NCBI RefSeq assembly: GCF_008271695.1
Contig: NZ_VKKY01000003.1
Span: 1,054,001-1,118,000, forward strand
DNA length: 64,000 nt
Direction: 5' to 3'
From: Rufibacter hautae
Lineage (GTDB): Bacteria; Bacteroidota; Bacteroidia; Cytophagales; Hymenobacteraceae
Made by a program: the position numbers and the translations under genes. Below, one piece after another: positions 9,533-17,729 of this stretch (the first letter of the stretch is position 1; each line of letters opens with the position of its first letter). The notes below the pieces were generated by a model that was not told the DNA's origin, did no database searches, and saw only the letters and a list, made by a program, of their open reading frames with translations.

Positions 9533-9879
9533 GCGTTGTTTTTCAGGGCCTTTTTGGTAAAAACAGGGTGTTTTCGCACGGCCTCCAGCATTTTGTCTGA
9601 GACTTTGCTTACCTCCTTGGGCGAATGCTGCGGAAAATAGTCTATGGCACAAATGGATTTCTGCAGGTCCAGCCGCCGAGCGAAATGAAAGGCCAGCACG
9701 TGGTCCTGCTCGGTGCAATAGAACTCCAACGGTTGGTTTCCGGTGGCTACGCCCAGGCGCTCCAGCCGTTGGCATACCAGGGTCTGCACCTCGGTGAGGT
9801 ATCCGCCCGTCACCACTTTTACTTCCAGCATAAGCGGCTCCAGGTCTGTCAGCAGGGTGTTAAGTGCTATCTCCTTCAT
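9529..9879 (-). CDS. Conserved hypothetical protein, 116 aa
   Basis: A soluble 116-residue protein without a signal peptide or membrane segment. The composition is ordinary and the frame is intact. It has one Cys in the FYCTEQDH segment and another in SICAIDYF. I do not recognise the family. Its stop overlaps the stop of the convergent histidine kinase by 3 bp, and it diverges from the secreted hydrolase at 10128 across a 248-bp gap holding the tandem TGTTAC repeats. Its place inside a split two-component locus suggests co-regulation, which is inference. Confidence 0.65.
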   Translation of the reverse strand: MKEIALNTLLTDLEPLMLEVKVVTGGYLTEVQTLVCQRLERLGVATGNQPLEFYCTEQDHVLAFHFARRLDLQKSICAIDYFPQHSPKEVSKVSDKMLEAVRKHPVFTKKALKNNA

Positions 9880-9954
9880 ATTCTTGAGAGTAAGAAAGTA
9901 ATTTACGCTTTCTTGTTGAGGTGAATGTGAAGGGAATGTTATGCTTGCGGCTGC

Positions 9955-9976
9955 AATGTTACCTTATTGTTACCTC
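9955..9976. promoter_or_regulatory. Second tandem 11-bp TGTTAC repeat
   Basis: AATGTTACCTT and ATTGTTACCTC lie head to tail (9955-9965, 9966-9976). A third TGTTA half-site at 9937-9941 is 20 bp upstream of the TGTTA at 9957. The core resembles TGTTAAC at 8196-8217. The site sits between the hypothetical gene at 9879 and the hydrolase at 10128. Confidence 0.4.
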
Positions 9977-10127
9977 CGGGTTCGTCTCAAGGTCCAATCC
10001 TGATAACGAAGAACCTTATTTTGAAGGTTCATAAGGAATTATTGTGTTTTAATTGAAAAGATTAATTAATACCTTGACTATCAAGGGGAAGTAAGAAGCA
10101 GATGGGAGAAGCATAATAGACAAGGAT

Positions 10128-11330
10128 ATGAAAAAGAGCCTGAATAAGTTTAGCTGGGTAGTACTGGCTTTGTTTGTCTTGAGTGGTTGCGATTTCTCAG
10201 ACGATGAAGATCCCAAACCGCAGGATAGTGATTACTTCGTGTCGGCTACCTCGCTGGGCGTGATTCCCAAGTTGGGGCTGCAGACGTATGCCGTGGCGGC
10301 TGGTTACGGCAACTTTGTATCGTTCATTGACTATGACATTGAGTTCTTCCGGTTCGTTTACAACACCACCTACAAAGGCACCAGGGTACAAGCTTCGGGG
10401 CTGCTGTGCATTCCGCAGAACACGCCGGGCGCCCCGGCACTGGTGAGTGCCCAGCACGGCACCATTTTCCGGGACGATGACGCCCCCTCCGCTTTTCCCA
10501 AGAGCTTCTCCGGGTTTGAGCTCTTCTCGGCGGTGGGCTACATCACCGTGCTCCCTGATTTTATAGGGTACGGCGCCTCCAAAGACATCACGCATCCTTA
10601 TTATGACGAGGAGCATTCTGCCGCCGCAGTGGTGGACATGCTGCGGGCCGCCGAGTTTTACCTGGACCGCGAACAGATCGCCACCAATGACAACCTCTTT
10701 CTGGTGGGGTATTCTGAGGGCGGTTACGTGACCATGGCTGCCCAGAAAGAGATAGAATCTAACCCCGAGTTGGATCTGGACCTGACGGCGGTGGCTGCCG
10801 GCGCCGGCGGATATGACCTCAACACCATGCTCTCCACCATTGCCTCTGTAGATGCGTATTCAGCCCCTTCTTTCCTGGCCCAGATCCTGAACGGCTACAA
10901 CGTAACCTATGGCTGGAACCGTCCTTTCTCCGATTTCTTTCAGCAACCGTACGCCGACCGGCTTCCGGGATTGCTGGACGGAACCAAAAGCAAGGAGGAG
11001 ATAGATGCCCAACTCACCACTTCCACCACTGAGTTCTTCAACCCTACGTTCTACGCCAACCTCACCAATCCAGCGGGAGAGACCACTTTGAAACAGGCCC
11101 TTGCCAGCAACAGCCTCCTGGACTGGAAACCCACCACGCCCACGCGCCTCTACCACGGCACCGACGATGAGGCGGTGTTCTACCAAACCACAGTGACCAC
11201 CTACAACCAGTTTGTGGCGGCGGGGGCTACCAACGTCACGTTCAAACCTATCCAGGGAGGTACCCACCGCTCCAGCATTGAACCCATGATGCTGGATGTG
11301 CTGCCCTGGTTCGAGTCTTTGAACCAATAA
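10128..11330 (+). CDS. Secreted alpha/beta-hydrolase lipoprotein (LIP-type lipase/esterase)
   Basis: A 400-residue lipoprotein: signal peptide with lipobox LSGC (C21) and an acidic post-Cys linker. The alpha/beta-hydrolase core has the nucleophile elbow GYSEGG (S196), a likely acid at D346/D347 (YHGTDDEAV) and catalytic H380 (GGTHRS). SAQHGTIF (107-114) lies near the oxyanion strand. The layout fits secreted lipase/prolyl-oligopeptidase-like esterases; the substrate is unknown. It lies between the kinase and regulator genes of a probable two-component system, and the tandem repeats upstream make it a candidate target. A GC-rich terminator follows at 11348. Confidence 0.85.
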   Translation: MKKSLNKFSWVVLALFVLSGCDFSDDEDPKPQDSDYFVSATSLGVIPKLGLQTYAVAAGYGNFVSFIDYDIEFFRFVYNTTYKGTRVQASGLLCIPQNTPGAPALVSAQHGTIFRDDDAPSAFPKSFSGFELFSAVGYITVLPDFIGYGASKDITHPYYDEEHSAAAVVDMLRAAEFYLDREQIATNDNLFLVGYSEGGYVTMAAQKEIESNPELDLDLTAVAAGAGGYDLNTMLSTIASVDAYSAPSFLAQILNGYNVTYGWNRPFSDFFQQPYADRLPGLLDGTKSKEEIDAQLTTSTTEFFNPTFYANLTNPAGETTLKQALASNSLLDWKPTTPTRLYHGTDDEAVFYQTTVTTYNQFVAAGATNVTFKPIQGGTHRSSIEPMMLDVLPWFESLNQ

Positions 11331-11347
11331 AACTCCCAGCTTACAAG

Positions 11348-11388
11348 AGCGGGCGCTTCCAGAAAGATGCTGGTAGCGCCCGCTTTTT
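11348..11388 (+). terminator. Intrinsic terminator after the hydrolase
   Basis: AGCGGGCGCT (11348-11357) pairs with AGCGCCCGCT (11375-11384) and a T-run follows. Confidence 0.8.
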
Positions 11389-11535
11389 GCGATAAGGAAA
11401 GTGACCTCTGCGGGAGGACGCGTTTGGGAGGCCTTTTTCAAAAACAGGCACAAAAACGCTTCAGGTAAATATATCCTCCGGAAGGAGGCACCTGGCTAAT
11501 CCCAGCGGAAAGCAGCAAGGCTGATGTAATTCTCG

Positions 11536-11543
11536 TATCTTAG
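11536..11543 (+). promoter_or_regulatory. -7 promoter element of the response regulator gene
   Basis: TATCTTAG ends 4 nt before the ATG at 11548, the same spacing as for the partner kinase gene at 8255. Confidence 0.4.
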
Positions 11544-11547
11544 GCCC

Positions 11548-12258
11548 ATGGCCCGTATTTTACTTGTGGAAGACGATCCCAGCCTTGGTTTCCTGCTGCA
11601 GGATAGCCTGGAAACGGCGGGGTACCAGGTGACCCTCTGCCCAGATGGCGAAGCGGGGTTATCGGCGCTGGCCCAGGAAACCTTTGACTTGTGTGTGCTA
11701 GATGTGATGTTGCCCAAGCGGGACGGCTTTTCGGTGGCAGCGGAAATCCGGCAGCGCAACCTGCCAGTGCCGTTCATGTTCCTGACTGCCAAAGCCCTCA
11801 AAGCCGATCGCCTGCAAGGCTTTGAACTGGGCGCCGACGATTACCTGACCAAGCCTTTCGGGTTGGAGGAATTGGTGTACCGCGTGAAAGCCATTTTGCG
11901 CCGCACGGCTCCTGCTTCAAATGTCACGCCCCCTGAACCGGTGAAAACGGCTCCCGCCGACGTGATCTCTTTTGGCACCTCCTCGCTGGAGTTCAAGAAC
12001 CTGTTGCTGCACGTGGGCGGCCAAACCCACACCCTCACGGATAGGGAAGCCGAACTGCTCCGCCTCTTTGCCCAGCACCCGCACCAACTTCTGCGCCGCG
12101 AGGAGATCCTGCAGCGCCTCTGGCAAGACGACGGTTACTTTGTGGGCCGTAGCCTGGATGTGTTCATTTCGCGCCTGCGTAAATACCTGCAACCAGACTC
12201 TTCGGTGAAAATTACCACGGTGCACGGCCGGGGCTACAAGCTGGAGGTAGCAGAGTAA
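11548..12258 (+). CDS. Response regulator transcription factor, OmpR/PhoB type
   Basis: A 236-residue regulator. The receiver domain (1-120) has acidic D9/D10, phospho-acceptor D52 (VLDVMLPKRDG), T80 and K102 (TKPF). After a Pro-rich linker (about 124-140), a winged-helix DNA-binding domain covers about 142-235 (LTDREAELLRLF, HGRGYKLE). The probable cognate sensor is at 8255-9532. Dimers of this family bind 11-bp direct repeats, matching the repeats at 8196 and 9955. The gene is followed by a family I palindrome. Confidence 0.95.
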   Translation: MARILLVEDDPSLGFLLQDSLETAGYQVTLCPDGEAGLSALAQETFDLCVLDVMLPKRDGFSVAAEIRQRNLPVPFMFLTAKALKADRLQGFELGADDYLTKPFGLEELVYRVKAILRRTAPASNVTPPEPVKTAPADVISFGTSSLEFKNLLLHVGGQTHTLTDREAELLRLFAQHPHQLLRREEILQRLWQDDGYFVGRSLDVFISRLRKYLQPDSSVKITTVHGRGYKLEVAE

Positions 12259-12259
12259 G

Positions 12260-12300
12260 CTGGTTTTACGCCTGATTTTATAAAACAGGCCCTAAACCAG
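12260..12300. repeat. Family I palindromic repeat
   Basis: CTGGTTTTA..GCCTGATTTTATAAAACAGGC..CTAAACCAG in outline: outer arms CTGGTTT/AAACCAG and inner arms GCCTG/CAGGC around TTTTATAAAA. It lies between the convergent regulator and SusC-like genes and may terminate both. Confidence 0.75.
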
Positions 12301-12351
12301 AAAACACCTGCGCCGCTATGGTAAAGGTGCTTTTTGGTTTAGGGTTCTCGG

Positions 12352-15018
12352 TTACAGGCTTACCTCCAGGGTGAGGGAGAAGGTGCGGGCCCTTGGGTAC
12401 TGCACCGTGCCGTTTCCGTAGGCCACCTCAGGGTCTTGGCCAGAGTAGCCGGTGAGAACAAAGGCGTTCTGCACGGTGGCGGTAAGGTTGAGTTGGGCTT
12501 TGTCTTGCAGGATTTTCCCGAAATCATAGCCTACGCTGATGTACTCCATCCGGAGGAAAGAGGCGTTCTCCAGGTAATAGTCTGAGAAAGGTTGCTGGAA
12601 GTTGAAGTTGGTTTCCAGCACGCTGGAAGATAGGTTCTGGAGCCCAGACGAATTTCTGAAGCTGTTATGAAAACCGGTTTCTGCTGCGTGGCGGTTGTAG
12701 GCATAGGCTCCCAACTGTGCCCTGACCATGAAGCCCAAACTCCACTGGTTGTACGTTGCCTGCGAGGTAAATCCCAGCAGGCTTTTAGGTCTGGCGCTGT
12801 GGTAGATTCGCTGGTCTTCGGGGCCGAAGGTGCCGTTATTGTTTACGTCCTCGTATTGCCCTTCCACCGGAGATCCGTTATTGTATTTCTGCACATACAC
12901 TGAATAGGCATCCAGTTCATGTCCGGGGGTGTTGACGTACCTGGGATTGGAAAAAGCCAGCAGAAAGGTTCTTGCCCCGTAAGCCCCCATGGGGCCGGAG
13001 ACCAGTTTATTCTTGGCGTAAGAGGCGTTCAATGCCAGAACCCATTTTGTCTTTTCTGAGTCCAGCGCCAGGTACTGGAGCGAAACTTCGCCGCCTTTGG
13101 TTTGCGCCTCGCCGCCGTTGGCCAGCACGTAGGAGAAGCCGTTGTTGGTATTGGGGAAGGTTCTATAGCTTAACAGGTCATCGGTTTTCTTTAAGAACAA
13201 GTCCAGGCTCGCATTGATACGGGTGCCCCAAAGACCGACATCAGCCCCCAGATTAAAGGACGTGGTTTTCTCCCAGGTTAGGTCTGGGTTGGGATATGCG
13301 CTGGAGTTGGTGCCGGTATTGAAAGGGTTAAAACTAGGAAGCAGCGGAGTGTTGCCTTGCACGCCGTAGCTGGTCCTGAGTTTCAAATAGGAGAGGACGG
13401 GTTGGTTTTTTAGAAATTCTTCCTCTGAAAGAAGCCACCCAAGGCCCAAGGCTTTGGAGGTGAAGTCTCTGTTCTGCTCAGCAAATAGAGGGCTTTGGTC
13501 ACCCCGGGCGGAGGCGGTCAGGAAATACCGTCCTTTGAACCCGTACTGCAAACTCCCGAAGAAAGCTTTATAGGCATCGTTTGTTTCATAGAAGTACCCA
13601 GATCCCAGGTTACCCCCCGGTTCAGAAACAGAATTCAGGAAGAATTTGTCGGTGATTTTCTGGGCCGAATAGCCTGCCGTAAGGTCTACCTGGCTTTTAA
13701 GCTTCTCCAGCGGTGCGGCGTAGGTGAGGTAGAACTCGGTCTGTCGGTTTTTGCGGGTGTGCCCAAACTCAGCTACGTTGATGGAAGAACCAGGTGGGAT
13801 AGCGTAGGTGTAGTTGTTGTCCCTGCCATCGGCGGTTTGATGGTTATAGCCCAGATTGATATGGGCGGTGAGGGCTGGCAGAAAATGAAGACGGTACGCC
13901 AGGTGCGCGTTGCCAAACTTCCTCTCTGAGTCTACGCCCGAGGTGGAGCGCTCCAAAAGGCCCAGAGGATTCAAAGGGGCAAACGCCTCGGGCTTGCCAG
14001 CGCCATCGCGCCATTCAAAGTATTCGCCGTTGGAGCCGTACACTGGTTGAGTAGGGTTAAAGTTCACCACGGCATTGATCAGCCGTTGGTGAGGCGAGCG
14101 GGTCTCTCCTTTGATCCCTTTTAAACTGACATCCAGTTTCAGGTGGTCCTCAAAAAAGGAAGGGTTTAAAGTAAGGGCCGCGGACTTCCGTTTAAAGTAG
14201 CTGTTGGTAAGGATTCCGTTTTGATGGAGGTAGCCTACCGCCACCCGGTAAGGAAGGAAACCTATGGTGCCGCCCAGGCTCAGGTGCTGGTCATGGCTGA
14301 CGGCGTTCTCGTAAACCACGTCCTGCCAATCTGTGTTGGCAGAGCCGATCCTGCTTTTTTGTTCCTGAGTGCCGCGTTGGGTCACCACCTGCCTGAATTC
14401 CTCGGCGGAAAGCACGTCTACTTTTTTGGGCAGGGTGGAAAGGGCCACCTGTGACCGGAAATCTACCTGTAGTTTCCTGTTCTCTGATCCGCGTTTGGAG
14501 GTTAAGAACAGCACCCCGTTCACCCCGCGGGAGCCGTACATCCCCGTGGCCGCGGCATCTTTCAGAAAAGTGACAGAGGCAAGATCCTGCGGGTTGAGGA
14601 GGGCCAGCGCAGACACCAACTCTTCCTCTGCCTCGCTTTCCAGAAGAACGCCGTCCAGCACAACTAAAGGCTCATTCCGGCCTGCCAGGGTAGCGTTTCG
14701 GTACTGCTGCACCAGAAAGTCAGCGCCGGGTGCTCCCGACAAACCCGTTATCTGTACCCCCGCGATCTGCCCCGAGATAAGTTGCTGGGGAGACACCACC
14801 AAACCCTGGTTGAACTGCCTGGCAGAAATTGTTTGCGAGGCGCCGGTGGTCTGCTGTTTTTTCTGGAGGCCATATCCTACCTGCACCGAGTCTGAGACAT
14901 CTTGAACAGTATTTTGTCTGGCTGCGGAGGCCTGCGGGAAGCAAAGGGCAGCCAGCGTAAAGGCAGTTGAGGAAAGAAAGATAGTCTTGCGAAAACGAGC
15001 GAAGTAGACGTTTGGCAT
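12352..15018 (-). CDS. SusC/RagA-type TonB-dependent outer membrane receptor
   Basis: An 888-residue precursor with a signal peptide (cleavage near ASA-ARQ, about residue 33). The plug region shows the SusC-family features LISGQIAGVQITG, EPLVVLDGVLL, SVTFLKDAAATGMYGSRG and NGVLFLTSKRG; a beta-barrel fills the rest and ends in SLTLEVSL. The usual CarboxypepD_reg-like N-terminal domain is absent, so the protein is shorter than most SusC (about 1000). Such receptors import glycans or peptides with a SusD lipoprotein, but no susD gene is next to it. The neighbour upstream is an unrelated LEA-2 protein. The substrate is unknown. Confidence 0.9.
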   Translation of the reverse strand: MPNVYFARFRKTIFLSSTAFTLAALCFPQASAARQNTVQDVSDSVQVGYGLQKKQQTTGASQTISARQFNQGLVVSPQQLISGQIAGVQITGLSGAPGADFLVQQYRNATLAGRNEPLVVLDGVLLESEAEEELVSALALLNPQDLASVTFLKDAAATGMYGSRGVNGVLFLTSKRGSENRKLQVDFRSQVALSTLPKKVDVLSAEEFRQVVTQRGTQEQKSRIGSANTDWQDVVYENAVSHDQHLSLGGTIGFLPYRVAVGYLHQNGILTNSYFKRKSAALTLNPSFFEDHLKLDVSLKGIKGETRSPHQRLINAVVNFNPTQPVYGSNGEYFEWRDGAGKPEAFAPLNPLGLLERSTSGVDSERKFGNAHLAYRLHFLPALTAHINLGYNHQTADGRDNNYTYAIPPGSSINVAEFGHTRKNRQTEFYLTYAAPLEKLKSQVDLTAGYSAQKITDKFFLNSVSEPGGNLGSGYFYETNDAYKAFFGSLQYGFKGRYFLTASARGDQSPLFAEQNRDFTSKALGLGWLLSEEEFLKNQPVLSYLKLRTSYGVQGNTPLLPSFNPFNTGTNSSAYPNPDLTWEKTTSFNLGADVGLWGTRINASLDLFLKKTDDLLSYRTFPNTNNGFSYVLANGGEAQTKGGEVSLQYLALDSEKTKWVLALNASYAKNKLVSGPMGAYGARTFLLAFSNPRYVNTPGHELDAYSVYVQKYNNGSPVEGQYEDVNNNGTFGPEDQRIYHSARPKSLLGFTSQATYNQWSLGFMVRAQLGAYAYNRHAAETGFHNSFRNSSGLQNLSSSVLETNFNFQQPFSDYYLENASFLRMEYISVGYDFGKILQDKAQLNLTATVQNAFVLTGYSGQDPEVAYGNGTVQYPRARTFSLTLEVSL

Positions 15019-15092
15019 AGGGTAGCGGAATAAAGATTTTGCAGAGCAAAATACACTTTTGTCCTTAAACTTTTATGCCACTAACCCTGGAA

Positions 15093-15130
15093 CTGTTTTA
15101 GCCTTGATTTTCGGTAAACAGGCCTAAAAG
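15093..15130. repeat. Family I palindromic repeat
   Basis: CTGTTTTAG..TTGATTTTCGGTAAACAGG..CTAAAAG in outline, in the short gap between the LEA-2 gene and the SusC-like gene, both on the minus strand. Confidence 0.6.
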
Positions 15131-15135
15131 AGCCG

Positions 15136-16104
15136 CTACCTGGTTTCTTTCTTTTCTTCTTTGCGCTGCTCTTTGGCTTCTTTCTTTTCCTGCTTTTCGG
15201 CTTTCTTCTCGGCCTTTTTGGCTTCCTTCACTTTCTTCAGTTGCTGCACCACGTTGATCTTGCCGGTCTTTACGGCATCCATGTGGATGGTGCCCACCAC
15301 ATCACTTTTGGGCTCCAGCACCATGTAGGTTTTCATGTTGTAGCGCCAAACGTGGTCTCCCGTCAGGGTCTTGAAAGTGGTTTTCAGAGGTTTCTTCACG
15401 TCAGACACAGCCTGAATCTGGATGGGGGTTACGCTTTGGGATTTTATCAGGTAGTCTTTCACGGTGCCGCCCACAGAGCTCATCTTGTCGGGGAAGTTGA
15501 GGGTCATCTTCATATCCCGGATGTAGAAATCAAACTCATTGGGGTTGTCCAGGCTCATGGTCATAACCATCTCCATCTCGTCCAGGCCAAAATCGGTGAT
15601 CTTGAGGTTGGTGACCTCGGCGCCGGGCACCGCCGGGATCACCATGTCCAGGGATTCAGCTATGTCAAATTTGCGGCGGCCCAGCAGCGGGATATCGGTA
15701 TAGGCTTGGATATATGCCCTTACCTTTTCGCCTTCCTTCACCTGGCGGCGGACCAGCTCGCGGGTCTTGTTGTGGTCCATGGTCATCGGGAATTTGATGG
15801 TCTGCTTCCCCTGCTTGGCATCGCGCTCAAAACTCTTCTGGCCGTGCGCCACGCTTTTATTGTAGAGCTTGAAGTTGTACGACATGCTGTCTACGAAGCT
15901 GGAGACCAGGGAGGGTTCCACATCCATGAGCACGTTCATGGTGGCGGTTTTCTCTCCAATTTTGGTATCGGTGATCCGGATGTTGTCAATTTTGGGTGCT
16001 AGAAAGGAGATCAGCTTTTTGGTAGGCGTAGTGGCGATAACTACTCCAGCGGCTACCACCAGGGCTAAAAATATCAGAAAAGCAATGGTGAATCCTTTTT
16101 TCAT
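15136..16104 (-). CDS. Membrane-anchored LEA type 2 (WHy) domain protein
   Basis: A 322-residue protein with one N-terminal transmembrane anchor (about 5-26) and two LEA_2-like beta-sandwich repeats (about 35-150 and 155-275; segments such as NIRITDTKIGEKTATMNV and VTNLKITDFGLDEMEMVM are parallel). The last 40 residues are a highly charged Lys/Glu run of coiled-coil type (EKKAEKQEKKEAKEQ). LEA_2/WHy proteins are linked with desiccation and stress tolerance, but their bacterial role is poorly known. The anchor places the domains in the periplasm. Confidence 0.75.
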   Translation of the reverse strand: MKKGFTIAFLIFLALVVAAGVVIATTPTKKLISFLAPKIDNIRITDTKIGEKTATMNVLMDVEPSLVSSFVDSMSYNFKLYNKSVAHGQKSFERDAKQGKQTIKFPMTMDHNKTRELVRRQVKEGEKVRAYIQAYTDIPLLGRRKFDIAESLDMVIPAVPGAEVTNLKITDFGLDEMEMVMTMSLDNPNEFDFYIRDMKMTLNFPDKMSSVGGTVKDYLIKSQSVTPIQIQAVSDVKKPLKTTFKTLTGDHVWRYNMKTYMVLEPKSDVVGTIHMDAVKTGKINVVQQLKKVKEAKKAEKKAEKQEKKEAKEQRKEEKKETR

Positions 16105-16430
16105 GGCATGCTAATTTTCAGTGGCCCTCTGAGCCAAGGTTGTGACTTATTGGCTACGCTTCTGTAAAATTAGGGTTGATTAACGCTTGATAATTAGGTA
16201 TTTATTCAGCTTTCCTAGGATTTGACCGGAGAGTGTCTGTTTGCAGAGCAACGGTCAACAGTCCTGAAATTATCTGTCCCTTAGATAATCTCTCACAAAC
16301 TGCTACATTAGCTTAACCTATAGGACTGTACAGCCTACATGCAAGTCCAAAAGCACACTACAGGAGTTGCGTGCATTGTGCAGATAACCGTATGTTGACT
16401 TGTATATAGTAGTTAGGTGCAATTCATAAT
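16105..16430. other. AT-rich boundary gap before the cassette-like island
   Basis: No gene is seen. Base composition drops in GC here and stays low to about 20.7 kb. The right half carries the first attC-like site (16311-16418). Confidence 0.5.
16311..16418 (+). repeat. attC-like site S0 (start of cassette-like array)
   Basis: GCTTAAC at 16311-16317 fits the integron R'' consensus RYYYAAC, and GTTAGGT at 16412-16418 fits R' GTTRRRY, 108 bp end to end. An internal imperfect stem pairs 16336-16348 (ACATGCAAGTC region) with GACTTGTATAT near 16397-16407. The extended R' GTTAGGTGC is exactly complementary to the R'' of the next site. Confidence 0.45.
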
Positions 16431-17051
16431 ATGGGAGAAGAAATAATAAACAATATTCTGGAATTAGTAAAAGCTAAAAAATCTCCTGAAGAAATAAGTT
16501 TAAGTCTAGGTCGCATTGCGGAGTTCGAAGAATTCAGCGATGGAGTAAACCAAAGTAGATTTGTAGTAGATTCAAAGCTTGGACTAAAGCAAACTCTTGT
16601 CGCAGTTAATAATTCCGGACTACTCGATTGGATAAGCTTAGACGGGAAAGACCTCAAATTACCTTTTAAGTATCTTGAAAACTTAGCCTTGCAAACTAGA
16701 AAACATTACAACACCTATGATAGCGTTACAGATGTTCAGTTTGTCTTTTATCCAATGAAAGAGCATACAATCAATAGTGTATTTACTTGGATAGATGAAT
16801 CAATAGTAAATCGAAAGAAGAAGGAGGAATTATTTTTAGACAATGTTATTCTTCATTTATCAAAAGATAAAGTCCCTATGCCTTCCAGAGAGTGGGTTTA
16901 TATGGTGGATGTTCCAGAAGATAAACTAAAGCAGAACAATCAACATATTAGTGAAATGTTGAATACGGGAATAACTCTAATTGAAGATGAATCTTTACCT
17001 AATACATCTAAAATTAGTTTTATTTCTAAACTTAAAAATCTTTTTAAATAA
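16431..17051 (+). CDS. Hypothetical protein, cassette gene 1 (206 aa)
   Basis: A soluble 206-residue protein, rich in Lys, Glu, Ile and Asn, without signal peptide or membrane segments. I do not recognise the family. The AT-rich codon use is unlike the flanking genes and suggests a different origin. It is the only gene between attC-like sites S0 and S1, starts 13 bp after the S0 R' box and ends about 10 bp before S1, the tight packing expected of an integron cassette. The C-terminus (KISFISKLKNLF) is amphipathic. Confidence 0.7.
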   Translation: MGEEIINNILELVKAKKSPEEISLSLGRIAEFEEFSDGVNQSRFVVDSKLGLKQTLVAVNNSGLLDWISLDGKDLKLPFKYLENLALQTRKHYNTYDSVTDVQFVFYPMKEHTINSVFTWIDESIVNRKKKEELFLDNVILHLSKDKVPMPSREWVYMVDVPEDKLKQNNQHISEMLNTGITLIEDESLPNTSKISFISKLKNLFK

Positions 17052-17060
17052 AAGAATAGC

Positions 17061-17128
17061 ACCTAACAACGCCTAAACGTCAGCCTTCGACTGACAGCCT
17101 CGCCCGCCGTTTAGCCTAACCGTTGGCC
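17061..17128 (+). repeat. attC-like site S1
   Basis: R'' ACCTAAC (17061-17067), L'' GCCTAAACG (17071-17079), L' CGTTTAGCC (17108-17116) and R' GTTGGCC (17122-17128). L'' and L' pair at 8 of 9 positions, and the apex has a GTCAG/CTGAC hairpin (17079-17095). GCACCTAAC (17059-17067) is the exact complement of GTTAGGTGC at 16412-16420, as expected for the two ends of one integrated cassette. Confidence 0.55.
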
Positions 17129-17140
17129 AAAATATATAAT

Positions 17141-17695
17141 ATGAAATCTCTTTTAGTGTTCTTGTCAATAGCTTTACTTTTCCAAGGCTCTAGCGCTCAA
17201 AAGCTGGAATCATCATTCAACAAGCTGAAAAGTGCTGACACTAAAGAAAACCAGATTCATTACTTCAACCTATTTCCTTGCGACTTTCAGGCATTTAAGC
17301 GGACATTCGATTATGTGAGTGATAAGTCAGGGCCGCTGTATGAAAAGTCCTTCGATTACATTTCCACTTTTTATGCACTTGACAAGATTTCAAAAAAAGA
17401 TAAACTCCAAAAGGCAATAAACATAGGTATAAACGGAAAGTGGGAAGCTGACGCCATCGGCAAACTTCAGCACGACTTGGAGCCTCTTGTACTGGCAAAT
17501 GTGGACTTGACTTACCAAATCTTGAAGGGAATGCAACCAATGGAGATAGAATCTTTCTTTTTTTTCCTATTCAGTGGCCCACATCCACGTGATTTTATTC
17601 CGACTCAGCTTCATAAGTTAAAAGGTTTAGATAAGAACTTCTACAGCCATATTTCAAATGGCCACAGAAAAGCAATAAAGGATAGTGAACACTAG
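17141..17695 (+). CDS. Exported hypothetical protein, cassette gene 2 (184 aa)
   Basis: Chosen start ATG 17141 gives a clear signal peptide (MKSLLVFLSIALLFQGSSAQ, cleavage after SSA). An in-frame TTG at 17123 lies inside the attC-like R' box and is unlikely. The mature protein of about 165 residues has no recognised domain; it is Lys-rich with FNLFPCDFQAFKRTF near the N-terminus. AT-rich, same strand as its neighbours. It is followed after 8 bp by a lone R'-like box (GTTGGGC, 17704), so the downstream attC seems to be lost. Confidence 0.7.
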   Translation: MKSLLVFLSIALLFQGSSAQKLESSFNKLKSADTKENQIHYFNLFPCDFQAFKRTFDYVSDKSGPLYEKSFDYISTFYALDKISKKDKLQKAINIGINGKWEADAIGKLQHDLEPLVLANVDLTYQILKGMQPMEIESFFFFLFSGPHPRDFIPTQLHKLKGLDKNFYSHISNGHRKAIKDSEH

Positions 17696-17703
17696 AAAAG
17701 TAC

Positions 17704-17710
17704 GTTGGGC
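17704..17710 (+). repeat. Solo R'-like box (S2, truncated attC-like site)
   Basis: GTTGGGCAAAATA closely matches GTTGGCCAAAATA at the R' end of S1, but no L boxes or R'' lie upstream before the stop of cassette gene 2. It reads as a truncated site. Confidence 0.35.
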
Positions 17711-17729
17711 AAAATAGAAATTATAAAAA

